Below, in pieces: positions 16,608 to 25,171 of a DNA stretch of 64,000 nt; within the stretch, counting starts at the first letter, position 1; each line of letters opens with the position of its first letter. Below the pieces are notes generated by a model. The model saw only the letters and a list, made by a program, of their open reading frames with translations, was not told the origin of the DNA and made no database searches. The translations under genes and the position numbers were made by a program. The stretch spans positions 20,578-84,577 of the forward strand of contig DASYZR010000005.1 in NCBI GenBank assembly GCA_035945995.1, written 5' to 3'. Source of the DNA: a bacterium. GTDB taxonomy: Bacteria > Sysuimicrobiota > Sysuimicrobiia > Sysuimicrobiales > Segetimicrobiaceae.

Positions 16608-18542
16608 ATGCAGATCACCTCCCAGGTCTCGGACATCACGTGCGACGTGCTCGTCTGCGGCGCCGGCCTCGGCGGCGTGGCCGCGGCCCTGCGCGCGGCC
16701 CGGTTGGGCCTCCGCGTCTGCCTGATCGAGGAGACCGGCTGGCCGGGCGGCCAGATCAGCACGCAGGGCGTGTCGGCCTTCGACGAACACGAGTACATCG
16801 AGACGTTCGGCGGCACCGCCCTGTACTATGAACTCCGCAGCGCGATCCGCGCCTACTACCGCGAGCGCTACCGGCTCTCCCCGGCCGCCGAATTCGGGGG
16901 GCCGTTTAACCCCGGCAACGCCTGGGTGAGCGGGCTGTCGTTCGAACCGCGCGCCGCGGCGGCGGTGCTGGAAGGGATGATGGCCGGTCCGCACAACTCG
17001 GGGGCCCTGCAGATCTTCTATCACACCCGCGCGGTCGCGGCGGAAGTCTTCAGCGGACAGGTCCGGTCCGTGCTGACCCGGCAGACTGAGAGCGGGGCGC
17101 TCATCCGGTTCCGGACAGCGTTCGCGCTCGACGCGACCGACCTCGGCGACCTGCTGCCGCTCACGGCGACGCCGTACGCGGCGGGGGCCGAATCGCGGGC
17201 CGAGACGGGCGAACCCTCGGCGCCCGATGCGGCGGACCCGACGTGCTTCCAGTTTCTCACCTTCTCGTTCGCGGTCGAATTCCGGCCGGGCGAGACCCAC
17301 ACGATCCCGATGCCCGACGGCTACGCCACCAACCGCGCGGCGCAGCCCTACTCGTTCGTGTACCGGACGACCGATCCGGAGGCCCCGGCGTATCAGATGT
17401 TCGGCCGGGCGCCCGGCACGCACGGCGCGTTCTGGACCTACCGGCGGGCGCTCGACGCCTCGAACTTCGAGGATCCGCAGGTGCCCAATGACGTCAGCAT
17501 CGTCAACTGGACCAGCAACGACTACCGCGGCCCCTCGCCGGTCGACCGGCCGCCGGCCGAGCAGGCGCGGCTGCATCAAGACGCGCGTCTCTTGAGCTTC
17601 GGGTTTCTGTACTGGCTCCAGACCGAAGCGCCGCGGGACGACGGCGGCACCGGCTATCCGGAGCTGCGGCCCCGGCCGGACCTCATGGGCAGCGTCGACG
17701 GCCTGTCGCAGATGCCGTACATCCGCGAAGGACGGCGCCTCCGGGCCCTGACGACGATCCGCGAGCCGGACATCGCCGCATCCGCGCAGCCCGGGGCGCG
17801 GGCCGCGCCGCAGACCGCGGCCGCGGGCATCGGCCTGTATCCGATCGACCTGCATGGCTGCAGCGTGAACACCGTGACCATCCCGGCCCGGCCGTTTCAG
17901 ATTCCGCTCGGCGCGCTCATCCCGGTCCGGACGGTCAACCTACTGGCCGCGGGCAAGAGCCTCGGGACCACGCATCTGACCAACGGCGCGTACCGCGTCC
18001 ACCCGGTGGAGTGGGCGGTCGGCGAGGCCGCGGCGGTGCTGGCGGCGTTCTGCCTGCGCGCCGGCCGCACGGCGCACGAGGTTCACGACAGTCCCTGGCT
18101 CGTGCTGCGCCTGCAGGTGCTGGCGCTGGATCAGGGCATCCCGCTGTACTGGTACGACGACGTCCCGCTCGGGCATCGCGCGTTTTTCGCCACCCAGCTC
18201 CTCGCCGTGGCCAACGTCTGGCCGGGTAGTACGGACACGCTGTCGTTCCGGCCCGACGAGCCGTTGACCCAGCTGGACGCCAAGCGGGCGATCATCGCGA
18301 CGGCGGAGCTGGTGCAGGCTGCGGGCGCCGGCGCGAACCCCGCGGCGCTCAGCCTGACGTTCGGCGACGCGCCGGTCCCGATGCCCCGCGACGCCGCGAT
18401 CCAGGCCCTCGCCAGCGCCATCCCCGGCGCGAGCCCGCCGCCGGACAACCCGCTCGCCGATCCGCCCACGCGCGCCGATTTCGCCCGCTGGCTCGGCGCG
18501 ATTGTCCGGTCCGCGATCGAGCGCGATCGCGGCGGCGGCTGA
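16608..18542 (+). CDS. FAD-dependent oxidoreductase (FAD_oxidored family)
   Basis: The 644-residue protein has an N-terminal dinucleotide-binding motif (DVLVCGAGLGGVAAALRAAR, residues 12-31) followed by RVCLIEETGWPGGQIS, the pattern of FAD-dependent oxidoreductases of the PF12831 type. A second conserved block (NLLAAGKSLGTTHLTNGAYR) closes the FAD site. It lacks a twin-arginine or lipoprotein signal. The last 80 residues are proline- and alanine-rich. It is probably transcribed with the aldehyde dehydrogenase. The substrate is unknown. Confidence 0.75.
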   Translation: MQITSQVSDITCDVLVCGAGLGGVAAALRAARLGLRVCLIEETGWPGGQISTQGVSAFDEHEYIETFGGTALYYELRSAIRAYYRERYRLSPAAEFGGPFNPGNAWVSGLSFEPRAAAAVLEGMMAGPHNSGALQIFYHTRAVAAEVFSGQVRSVLTRQTESGALIRFRTAFALDATDLGDLLPLTATPYAAGAESRAETGEPSAPDAADPTCFQFLTFSFAVEFRPGETHTIPMPDGYATNRAAQPYSFVYRTTDPEAPAYQMFGRAPGTHGAFWTYRRALDASNFEDPQVPNDVSIVNWTSNDYRGPSPVDRPPAEQARLHQDARLLSFGFLYWLQTEAPRDDGGTGYPELRPRPDLMGSVDGLSQMPYIREGRRLRALTTIREPDIAASAQPGARAAPQTAAAGIGLYPIDLHGCSVNTVTIPARPFQIPLGALIPVRTVNLLAAGKSLGTTHLTNGAYRVHPVEWAVGEAAAVLAAFCLRAGRTAHEVHDSPWLVLRLQVLALDQGIPLYWYDDVPLGHRAFFATQLLAVANVWPGSTDTLSFRPDEPLTQLDAKRAIIATAELVQAAGAGANPAALSLTFGDAPVPMPRDAAIQALASAIPGASPPPDNPLADPPTRADFARWLGAIVRSAIERDRGGG

Positions 18543-18646
18543 AACCGCGGGAGCGGCCGGTCACGAACGCGGCCCGGCCCATCGGCGATGCCCCGGGCGC
18601 ACGCGCGCCGCATCGCGTCCCCGCCCTGCCCCGGCTGCCCTGGCCG

Positions 18647-20017
18647 GTGATCGCGACGGTCTGCCTCGGCACGTTCATGGGCGCGCTCGACTCCAGCGTC
18701 GTCACCGTCGCGTACCCGACCTTCACGGCGACGTTCCGCGTGCCCGTCTCCATCGTCGGGTGGGTGGGCGTCGCGTATCTCCTGACGTCCTCCAGTCTCG
18801 TCGCCGTCTTCGGCCGCGTCTCCGACATGGTCGGGCACAAGCGGATCTATGTCGCCGGCTTTGCGGTGTTTCTCGCGGGGTCGGTCCTCTGCGGCGCCGC
18901 GACCGGCATCGGCGCACTCATCGGGTTTCGGGTGCTGCAGGCCGTGGGGTCGGCGATGCTGGTCGCGAACAGCGTGGCGATCCTGGCATACACGGTCGCG
19001 GCCGAGCGCATGGGGACCGCGCTCGGCGTGCTGGAAACCGCGGTGTCGGTCGCGCTGGTGGTCGGCCCCGTGGTCGGCGGCCTGCTGATCCAGACGTTCG
19101 GCTGGCGGATGATCTTCTACGTCAACGTCCCGGTCGCGATTGGGACGATGTTGCTCGCCCGGCGCGTCCTGCCGCCGCTCGAACGGCCTGGCCCGCGGGA
19201 ACGGTTCGACGTCGCGGGAGCCGTGACGTTCGGCGGGGGCCTCGGCGCGCTCCTGCTCGGCGCGAGTCTCGGCCCGGTTTCCGGCTGGACCGCCGCTCCG
19301 GTGGACGCCCTGCTCGCCGGGGGGGCGGCGCTCGTGGCGGCATTCTTCTCGATCGAGGCGCGGGTCCGGCCTCCAATGCTCGATCTCTCGCTGTTTCACA
19401 ATCGTGTCTTCGCGCGCGCCAACGCCGCCAAGCTCTGCGCCTACGCGGGCTCGTTCACCGTCGTGTTCGTCGTGCCGTTCTATCTCCAGCACCTACTGCA
19501 CTACAGCCCGGGGCGCGTGGGCATTGCGATGGCGCCGATGCCAGCCGCCCTCGCCGCGGGATCGTTGCTCGGCGGTCCGTTGTCCGACCGCGCCGGCTCG
19601 CACGTGCTGGCACCGCTCGGCATGGCGATCGCCACGGCCGGCGGCTTTCTCTTCACGCGGGTGTCGCCGGCGCACGGGTACGGGGCGCTCGCCGCGGCCA
19701 TGGTGGTGTTCGACTTCGGCCTGGGGCTCTTCATCGCGCCCAACGACGCCGTGATCATGAACAACGCGCCGCGCGACAAACGCGGCGTCGCGGGCGGGGT
19801 GCTCGCGATGATGCGGAGCGTCGGGATGATCACCGGCCTCACGCTCGCGGCCACGCTGCTGCAGGCGCGGCTGGGCGCCGCAGCCGGCGGGGGCGGCGGC
19901 ATCGCTCCCGCGGCGCTCGCCCGCGGCATCCAGGACGTCTACCTGGCGACGATCATCCTCTGCCTGCTCTCGACGGCGCTGTCACTGCTTCGGGACCGGG
20001 CGCGCGGCGGCCCGTGA
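18647..20017 (+). CDS. MFS transporter, EmrB/QacA-like drug-efflux type
   Basis: The protein has at least 456 residues and begins in the first membrane helix with GTFMGALDSSVVTVAYPTF, the DHA2 (14-helix) hallmark around LD...VNVALP. Motif A (VFGRVSDMVGHKRIYVAG) follows helix 2, and motif C (ALVVGPVVGGLLIQTFGWRM) lies in helix 5. It is likely a proton-coupled exporter in the inner membrane. The GTG at 18647 leaves no cytoplasmic N-terminus. The frame is open back to the previous gene without a canonical ATG, so the real start may be upstream at an unusual codon. Confidence 0.85.
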   Translation: MIATVCLGTFMGALDSSVVTVAYPTFTATFRVPVSIVGWVGVAYLLTSSSLVAVFGRVSDMVGHKRIYVAGFAVFLAGSVLCGAATGIGALIGFRVLQAVGSAMLVANSVAILAYTVAAERMGTALGVLETAVSVALVVGPVVGGLLIQTFGWRMIFYVNVPVAIGTMLLARRVLPPLERPGPRERFDVAGAVTFGGGLGALLLGASLGPVSGWTAAPVDALLAGGAALVAAFFSIEARVRPPMLDLSLFHNRVFARANAAKLCAYAGSFTVVFVVPFYLQHLLHYSPGRVGIAMAPMPAALAAGSLLGGPLSDRAGSHVLAPLGMAIATAGGFLFTRVSPAHGYGALAAAMVVFDFGLGLFIAPNDAVIMNNAPRDKRGVAGGVLAMMRSVGMITGLTLAATLLQARLGAAAGGGGGIAPAALARGIQDVYLATIILCLLSTALSLLRDRARGGP

Positions 20018-20042
20018 CGGAACGGCGCCGCGGATGGCGCGC

Positions 20043-20070
20043 GCAGGCCTACGCTTGATCGTAGGCCTGC
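20043..20070. terminator. Perfect 11-bp hairpin between convergent genes
   Basis: GCAGGCCTACG and CGTAGGCCTGC form a perfect stem around CTTGAT. The right arm runs into the last codons of the VOC gene. It could end transcription of the MFS gene, but only two T residues follow. Confidence 0.45.
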
Positions 20071-20522
20071 TTCAAGTGCGCGATGTCGATCTTCTCCATC
20101 CCCAACATCGCCTGCATGACGCGTTGCGATTTCTGGGGATCCTTGTCCTGCAGCATCGTGCCCAAGACGCTGGGAACGATCTGCCACGACAACCCAAACG
20201 TGTCTTTGAGCCAGCCGCACGGACCCGGTGCGCCGCCCGCCGACAGCGCCTCCCACAACGCGTCGATTTCCCGCTGCGTCTCACAGGTGACGAGAAACGA
20301 GACCGCTTCGGTGAATGTGAACTGCGGGCCGCCGTTTAACGCCATGAACTTCTGTCCCTCCAGCTCGAACGTGACCACCATCACGGCGCCCTTCGGTCCC
20401 GGGCCGGCGTCTCCGTAGCGGGTGACGCTCAGGATCTTCGAGTTCTTGAAGATCGAGACATACAGGCGCGCCGCCTCTTCCGCCTGATCATCGAACCACA
20501 GAAACGGCGTGATCTTCTGCAT
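20049..20522 (-). CDS. VOC-superfamily (PhnB/3-demethylubiquinone-9-type) protein
   Basis: The 157-residue protein begins [20 protein letters not shown] and continues [20 protein letters not shown], the standard PhnB-like VOC start. It contains [21 protein letters not shown] and the closing [19 protein letters not shown]. Members bind a small molecule or metal in a beta-alpha-beta-beta-beta fold; most have no assigned reaction. The ATG at 20522 is chosen because AAGGAGG lies eight bases upstream; an ATG two codons earlier is too close to it. It stands alone. Confidence 0.85.
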   Translation of the reverse strand: MQKITPFLWFDDQAEEAARLYVSIFKNSKILSVTRYGDAGPGPKGAVMVVTFELEGQKFMALNGGPQFTFTEAVSFLVTCETQREIDALWEALSAGGAPGPCGWLKDTFGLSWQIVPSVLGTMLQDKDPQKSQRVMQAMLGMEKIDIAHLKQAYDQA

Positions 20523-20640
20523 CGCCATGTCCTCCTTGGGGTACGGCGCACGACCGGAATGCTCCACCACCGGATAGTCGTGCGGCGACCCGGGAATCGA
20601 CAGGCCGTCCCGCCCCCACCGGTCAACCCCGCCGGGCGGT

Positions 20641-20976
20641 TCAGGGCGTCAGATATTCTTCCCGCAGCGGGTGGAAGACGTCCAGGACGATCGCCCGGCC
20701 GTTGACCGGACGGCCGCCGTGCGGGGTACCGCCGGCGATCATGTACATGTCGCCCTTGGACAACACCTTGCGCTCGTCGCCGATCCACATCTCGAACTGC
20801 CCCTCGACGACCATGCCGCCCTGCTCGTGCGGGTGGCTGTGTGTCGGGACTTCGCTGCCGGGGGCCAGTTCCACGTAGCTCAGCATGACGTTCCGCCCCG
20901 GCAGCGGCTTCATCATGACGCCTTTCGCGATCTCCTTGCCGCGCAGTTCCGCCGCGGACGTGAAGTGACTCGGCAT
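20641..20976 (-). CDS. Single-domain cupin protein
   Basis: The 111-residue protein contains both cupin motifs: [21 protein letters not shown] (metal-binding HxH...E with H at about 46, 48 and 51) and [10 protein letters not shown]. It is a small metal-binding beta-barrel. GGGAGG precedes the ATG. Possible roles include dioxygenase, isomerase or ligand-binding regulator; none is favoured by the neighbours. Confidence 0.85.
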   Translation of the reverse strand: MPSHFTSAAELRGKEIAKGVMMKPLPGRNVMLSYVELAPGSEVPTHSHPHEQGGMVVEGQFEMWIGDERKVLSKGDMYMIAGGTPHGGRPVNGRAIVLDVFHPLREEYLTP

Positions 20977-20998
20977 CGGTCGCCTCCCGAGTGACGCG

Positions 20999-21775
20999 TC
21001 AGTGCGATGGTGCGAGCGCGTAGATTACGGTCACCTCGACCCGCCACAAGCCTTCGCCCGGCCGGACGAAGACCGGGTGCGGCGGGCCGACCGTCAGGCG
21101 CTGCAGTGGGCCCAACGACACGCCCAACTGCGCCGCGGCCGCGCGGACCGCCGCCTCGGCCTGCCGGGTGGCCTGGCCGACGGCCGGCGCGAGCGCCGCC
21201 TCCCCCGGCACCGCCATCCGCTGGACGCTCGGAAAGGCCGAGACGGAGGTCGCGCCGCCCGTCAGGACCGCCCGCATCACGGCATCGCCCAGAGGGGGAC
21301 CGGAAATATCCACCTGCAGGGTGCGGTTTACGATGTACCCGCGGATCACCGGCTCGTCCCCAGGGGATGGCGTCGGGCCGTATTCCGGGGAGACGCTCAT
21401 CGCCATGGTGCGGATGTGCAGGGGGGAAATCCCGAGGGCCTGCACCGATGCCCGCACCCCCGCGGCCTTCCGGTCGGCCGCCTCGACGGCGCTCCGAAGG
21501 TCCGCGCCGTTGGCGCGCGTCTGAAGATACACGGTGACGGTGAGTTGCCGCGCGGCGGCGCCGCTGTCCCACACGTCGCCGATGCCGGTCGCCGACACCA
21601 CGCGGCCCCCGACGGACACGGCGGTAATGCTGACGCTCGAGCCCGCGGTTCCGGGGACCGGGGTAAGCGGTGGGGTGATGTTGGCCGGCGGCTGCCCCAC
21701 CGCGGCCTGGCCCAGGGCACCCAGGAATCCGATCACGAAAGCGAGCACCACGCCGGTCCGGCGCACCGTCCGCAT
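20999..21775 (-). CDS. Exported SIMPL-domain (DUF541) protein
   Basis: The 258-residue protein has an N-terminal signal peptide (MRTVRRTGVVLAFVIGFLGA, cleavage near AVGQPP) and the DUF541/SIMPL domain: VSATGIGDVWDSG near residue 60, GISPLHIRTMAMSVSPEYG and GYIVNRTLQVDI. SIMPL proteins form oligomeric cages in the cell envelope, and their function is unclear. GGGGGTGA precedes the ATG at 21775. The gene is divergent from the small membrane peptide gene. Confidence 0.85.
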   Translation of the reverse strand: MRTVRRTGVVLAFVIGFLGALGQAAVGQPPANITPPLTPVPGTAGSSVSITAVSVGGRVVSATGIGDVWDSGAAARQLTVTVYLQTRANGADLRSAVEAADRKAAGVRASVQALGISPLHIRTMAMSVSPEYGPTPSPGDEPVIRGYIVNRTLQVDISGPPLGDAVMRAVLTGGATSVSAFPSVQRMAVPGEAALAPAVGQATRQAEAAVRAAAAQLGVSLGPLQRLTVGPPHPVFVRPGEGLWRVEVTVIYALAPSH

Positions 21776-21851
21776 ATCACCCCCGCAGTCGTCGATCTGG
21801 GAACATTCTACCGTAGTATCGGCGGGCCGCGCGGAGACATCGCGCCGACCT

Positions 21852-21900
21852 CGCGGCGCGGCAGGATTCCCCTGCCGCGCCGCGAATCCCGTGGCAGGGG
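21852..21900 (+). promoter_or_regulatory. Structured leader with two mutually exclusive hairpins
   Basis: A perfect 14-base inverted repeat (21852-21865 with 21871-21884, loop ATTCC) lies 43 bases before the GTG of the small peptide gene. Its right arm starts CCTGCC, and the segment CCCCTGCC (21869-21876) can instead pair with GGCAGGGG (21893-21900). The two foldings cannot form together. The second would lie just before the ribosome site at 21912. This is the arrangement of an attenuator or translational switch, but I recognise no known riboswitch class. Confidence 0.45.
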
Positions 21901-21926
21901 AGATCGTACGGAAGGAGGTGGATCCC

Positions 21927-21998
21927 GTGGCATTTGTCGCATTCCTCGCGCTCATCGGCCTCATTTTGTGGGCAACAGGCCACCTGATCCTCCGCTGA
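21927..21998 (+). CDS. 23-residue single-membrane-span peptide
   Basis: The frame reads VAFVAFLALIGLILWATGHL plus ILR and a TGA stop. It is one hydrophobic helix with a positive C-terminal end. The ribosome site AAGGAGGTG at 21912-21920 is as complementary to 16S rRNA as possible, with six bases before the GTG. A terminator-like hairpin with a TTTT run follows at 22040-22085. Short frames arise by chance, but this combination is unlikely to. Small membrane peptides of this kind can be regulators of larger membrane proteins or type I toxins; nothing here decides. Confidence 0.6.
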   Translation: MAFVAFLALIGLILWATGHLILR

Positions 21999-22039
21999 TC
22001 CAAGCCAACACGATTGCCACGCACCACCCGCGATTCGGC

Positions 22040-22085
22040 GAGGGGAGCGGCGGCCCACAGGGCACCGCGCCCCTCCCGTCGTTTT
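22040..22085 (+). terminator. Rho-independent terminator after the small peptide gene
   Basis: GAGGGGAGCGG (22040-22050) pairs with CCGCGCCCCTC (22065-22075) with one mismatch, and an inner GCCC/GGGC pair closes an ACA loop. TTTT follows at 22082-22085. From here to the next gene, about 155 bases, I see nothing else. Confidence 0.6.
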
Positions 22086-22240
22086 CAACCTTGTCTGCGC
22101 CCCGGTTCGACTTCGCGCCACGCTAGGTCGAGGCCGATCCGGGGAAAAGCGGGAAGAAGGAACCTCTACACCAGTTCCGGCGTTTGCCCCAGGTGGCGGA
22201 GCGCAACGTCCGCCGTACGCCGTTCGGAGGTGAGTAGATC

Positions 22241-23050
22241 GTGCGACACACGACAATCCAGGGACTCGCGGCACTCGGCGTGCTCATCGCAGTCGCGATC
22301 GGCGGGCCGGCGACCGTGCCGGCGTCCGCGCAGTCGGCGCCCGCGCAGCCCGTCGCCATCCAGCTCGACAGCGTGGTACTGGCCCACGGGGTCAAGTCCG
22401 ACAATCTCTTCGGCCAGGGCGACGTCACACCCATCAACCCCGGCACCTCGTTCACCACCACGGATCTGCCCTACGCGCTCGTCAAGGTCAAGTCCGCACC
22501 GGCCGACACGACGGTGACCCTCCGGCTGCTGGACCCGTCGGGCTTGGCCTATTCCGTCGATACGAGGACGCCCAAGCGGCGCGATACCAAGCCGTGGCAG
22601 TCGTTCCAGTTCGCGGCGCCGCTCTACATCCTCGGGACCGATCTCGAGTCGAGCACGGGCACCTGGCACTTCCAGGTCGTCATGAACAACAAGGTGCAGA
22701 ACGATACGCCGTTCCAGTGGCAGCCGGCGACCGTGCTGTCGCTCCCCAACGTCAAGGCCGCCGTCGACGCCTCCCCGATGCAGGCGGACCTGCACTGGCG
22801 GTACGGCGCGGCGCTCGCCCTCTTCAACCACAACGCCGAGGCGATCACGGAGCTTCGCAACGCGATCCAGTTGGATCCGAAGTATGCCCTCTACCACATT
22901 ACGTTGGGGCGGGTCTATGAGCGCGCCGGCAGGAAGGCCGACGCGATGCGCGAGTTCGAGGCGGCCCTCACCATTCACGGCAGCTTCTACGACGCCGTGT
23001 TTGGCGGCTGGGCGCAGGCGCACCTCAACCACCTGAAGGCCGCCCAATAG
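22241..23050 (+). CDS. Exported TPR-repeat protein
   Basis: The 269-residue protein has a signal peptide (MRHTTIQGLAALGVLIAVAI, cleavage near ASAQSA). A beta-rich domain follows (about residues 35-165; LRLLDPSGLAYSVDTRT, GTWHFQVVMNN). Two to three tetratricopeptide-like repeats follow at about 185-255 (WRYGAALALFNHNAEAITEL, YALYHITLGRVYERAGRKAD). The GTG at 22241 has GGAGGTGA seven bases upstream. TPR modules mediate protein contacts, and the location is periplasmic or cell-surface. No partner is evident among neighbours. Confidence 0.65.
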   Translation: MRHTTIQGLAALGVLIAVAIGGPATVPASAQSAPAQPVAIQLDSVVLAHGVKSDNLFGQGDVTPINPGTSFTTTDLPYALVKVKSAPADTTVTLRLLDPSGLAYSVDTRTPKRRDTKPWQSFQFAAPLYILGTDLESSTGTWHFQVVMNNKVQNDTPFQWQPATVLSLPNVKAAVDASPMQADLHWRYGAALALFNHNAEAITELRNAIQLDPKYALYHITLGRVYERAGRKADAMREFEAALTIHGSFYDAVFGGWAQAHLNHLKAAQ

Positions 23051-23112
23051 GGCCGGGTGCACCCCGCGGGGGTAGGGCGGCACGACGCGTCGACGTCCGC
23101 ACGCTCTGCTTC

Positions 23113-23559
23113 GTGCGGGACGGCGATCGCATACTGCTCCTGCGCCGGCGGCACCCGCCCAACGAGGGGCGCTACAACGCCCCGGGCGGGAAGGTCGAGA
23201 CGGACGAGGACCCGTACGAGGCCTGTCTGCGCGAGATCCGCGAAGAGACGGGCTTCGACCTGCCCCACGTCCGCCTGCGCGCTGTCCTGACCGTCATCGT
23301 CCGCGACACCGGGGCCCAGTGGCTGCTGTTTGCCTTCGTGGCCGAGCGGCCGGCCGGCGAGGCCGGTCCGATCACCGACGACGAAGGCGAGCTGCGGTGG
23401 GTCCGCATGGACGAGATCGCCGCGTTGCCGGTGGTCTCGGACATTCCGGTGATCCTGCCGCACCTGTGGTCGGCCGAGCCGGGCGTGCTCATGGCAAAGA
23501 TCGATTCCGCCACCGACGACGCCGACAGCATGCTGGGATACCGGTTGCAGATGAGTTGA
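23113..23559 (+). CDS. Nudix hydrolase (MutT/8-oxo-dGTPase-like)
   Basis: The protein has about 148 residues and a perfect Nudix box, GGKVETDEDPYEACLREIRE followed by ETGF (GX5EX7REUXEEXGU), so it hydrolyses a nucleoside diphosphate linked to X. The residues just before the GTG (RTLCF) also look like the family's first strand, so the true start may lie six to twelve codons upstream, where no ATG, GTG or TTG fits in frame. The neighbours are another Nudix-like gene and an 8-oxoguanine glycosylase, suggesting oxidised-nucleotide cleanup. Confidence 0.85.
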   Translation: MRDGDRILLLRRRHPPNEGRYNAPGGKVETDEDPYEACLREIREETGFDLPHVRLRAVLTVIVRDTGAQWLLFAFVAERPAGEAGPITDDEGELRWVRMDEIAALPVVSDIPVILPHLWSAEPGVLMAKIDSATDDADSMLGYRLQMS

Positions 23560-23615
23560 GCGGTCGCCGCGGCCGCCCGCCAGGATTCCCTGCGCCCGAA
23601 CACTAACACCCTTCC

Positions 23616-24254
23616 GTGCCCGAACAAGTCCTCGTCGTGCCGCGCGCCCGGCTGTTTCCGAACGGCGGTTTCTACGGCTTCAGCCGCGAGGGATTGTCGG
23701 CATATCTCGCGGCCATCGCCGCGCATGCGTTTTTTGCGCGCCGGGACCAAGTGGAGGAAGACCCCTCTCTCAAGCAGATCATCCCGTACGCGGTCGTCCG
23801 GCACGACGCCCGGATCTTTCTCGCCGGCCGCACGCGGCGCGGCTCGGAAACGCGCCTCAGGGAGAAACTCTCGGTCGGCCTCGGAGGTCATATCAATCCG
23901 GTGGACAATCAGGCGGACTTATTCGCCGGGGCTTCGGCCGGAGCCGCCGTCGAGCCCGGGGCAGGCACGCTGGTCGACGCGGCCATGGCCCGCGAACTGA
24001 TGGAAGAAATCGAGCTGCCCGCCGGCTGGACGGCGCGGCCGATCGGCGCGCTCAACGACGACGTCGAGGCGGTCGGCCGCGTGCACTTCGGTCTCGTCTA
24101 CCTCGCCGACGTACCGTCGCCCGACGTGCGGATCCGCGAGACGACCAAGCTGACCGGAGCCTTTGCGACGATGGCGGAGATCCGGGACGCGTACCCGCGG
24201 CTCGAGTCTTGGTCCCAGTTCATCGTCGACGGCGTCGACCTGCTGGACGCGTGA
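23616..24254 (+). CDS. Divergent Nudix-domain protein
   Basis: The 212-residue protein has a modified Nudix box: GGHINPVDNQADLF, then an insertion of about 20 residues, then MARELMEEIEL, keeping the catalytic RE..EE core. Family members with this layout (VLVVPRA...FPN at the start, LGGHIN in the middle) are annotated as phosphoesterases. The GTG at 23616 is the first start in frame. The stop overlaps the start of the glycosylase gene by four bases (GTGA), so the two are coupled, which hints at a DNA or nucleotide-repair role. Confidence 0.7.
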   Translation: MPEQVLVVPRARLFPNGGFYGFSREGLSAYLAAIAAHAFFARRDQVEEDPSLKQIIPYAVVRHDARIFLAGRTRRGSETRLREKLSVGLGGHINPVDNQADLFAGASAGAAVEPGAGTLVDAAMARELMEEIELPAGWTARPIGALNDDVEAVGRVHFGLVYLADVPSPDVRIRETTKLTGAFATMAEIRDAYPRLESWSQFIVDGVDLLDA

Positions 24255-25171
24255 CCGGCGCGGGCACGCGGCTCGCCGGCAGCGCGGGCGTCGACCTCCG
24301 CCGCACGCTCGACTCCGGCCAGGCCTTCCGGTGGCGCTGGGACGATCGGGTCTCGCCCGTCGCCGTCGGAGTCGTCGGGCGGCGCGTGGTGCGCCTCGTG
24401 CAGGACGACGGCGGCATCCGGCTCCTCGCGCCCGACACGCCGGAGGCGCGCGAGACGCTCCGCCGCTACCTCGGCGTGACCCCCCGCGGCGGACATCCCC
24501 GCCGCGCGGAGGCCGCGCTCGCGGCCGATCCGGTGCTGGCCCGGGTGCTGGCGGAGACGACGGGCATCGCGCTGCTGGCGCAGGACCCCTGGGAGATGCT
24601 GATCTCGTTCATCGTCTCGCAGAACAACAACATCCCGAAGATCCGGCATTCGATCGAACGGCTGGCCCGGGCGCTCGGGGACCCGCTCGACGATGGGGTC
24701 GCGGCGTTTCCGTCGCCGGAGCGCCTTGCGGCCGCGTCGATGCCTACGCTCGCGGCCTGCGCGCTCGGGTACCGCGCGCCCTACGTGCGCGCCGCATCGC
24801 GCCTCGTCGCGGCGGGGCGGCTGAACCTCGCCGCACTCTCGCGGCTGGATCATGCCGCCGCCCGGGAGGCCCTCCTCGAGGTGCCGGGCATCGGCGAGAA
24901 AGTGGGCGACTGCGTCCTCTTGTTCGGCCTCGGCCATCACGCGGCGTTCCCCGTCGACGTATGGGTCCGCCGCGCGGTCGAACGGCTGTATTTCCAGGGC
25001 CGGGCCCGGCGGCTGCGGGACATCCAGGCGTTCGCCCGAGAGCGCTTCGGCCCGCTCGCCGGGTACGCGCAGCAGCACCTCTTCGCGTACGCGCGCGCCC
25101 GGTGGCGGACGGCGCCGTCTACGCCGCGCACGGCCCGCGAGCGCACGGTTTCGAGCCGGGGCGTTTCGTAG
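24251..25171 (+). CDS. ogg: 8-oxoguanine DNA glycosylase/AP lyase (OGG1 type)
   Basis: The 306-residue protein matches the OGG1 branch of helix-hairpin-helix glycosylases. The N-terminal domain has SGQAFRWRW (residues 22-30), and SQNNNIPKIR lies at 123-132. The hairpin is LEVPGIGEKVGDCVLL with catalytic Lys217, and catalytic Asp236 lies in FPVDVWVRR. It removes oxidised guanine and nicks the strand through a Schiff base. The GTG at 24251 overlaps the stop of the Nudix gene. Its last 235 bases lie opposite the end of the convergent methyltransferase-like gene. Confidence 0.9.
   Translation: MTGAGTRLAGSAGVDLRRTLDSGQAFRWRWDDRVSPVAVGVVGRRVVRLVQDDGGIRLLAPDTPEARETLRRYLGVTPRGGHPRRAEAALAADPVLARVLAETTGIALLAQDPWEMLISFIVSQNNNIPKIRHSIERLARALGDPLDDGVAAFPSPERLAAASMPTLAACALGYRAPYVRAASRLVAAGRLNLAALSRLDHAAAREALLEVPGIGEKVGDCVLLFGLGHHAAFPVDVWVRRAVERLYFQGRARRLRDIQAFARERFGPLAGYAQQHLFAYARARWRTAPSTPRTARERTVSSRGVS

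Noticed and set aside
21534..21926. Longer 154-codon frame ending at the same stop as the small peptide
   Set aside because: Upstream of 21927 it overlaps the SIMPL gene antisense and the hairpin leader, has no ribosome site and is compositionally random. Only the last 23 codons have good initiation signals.
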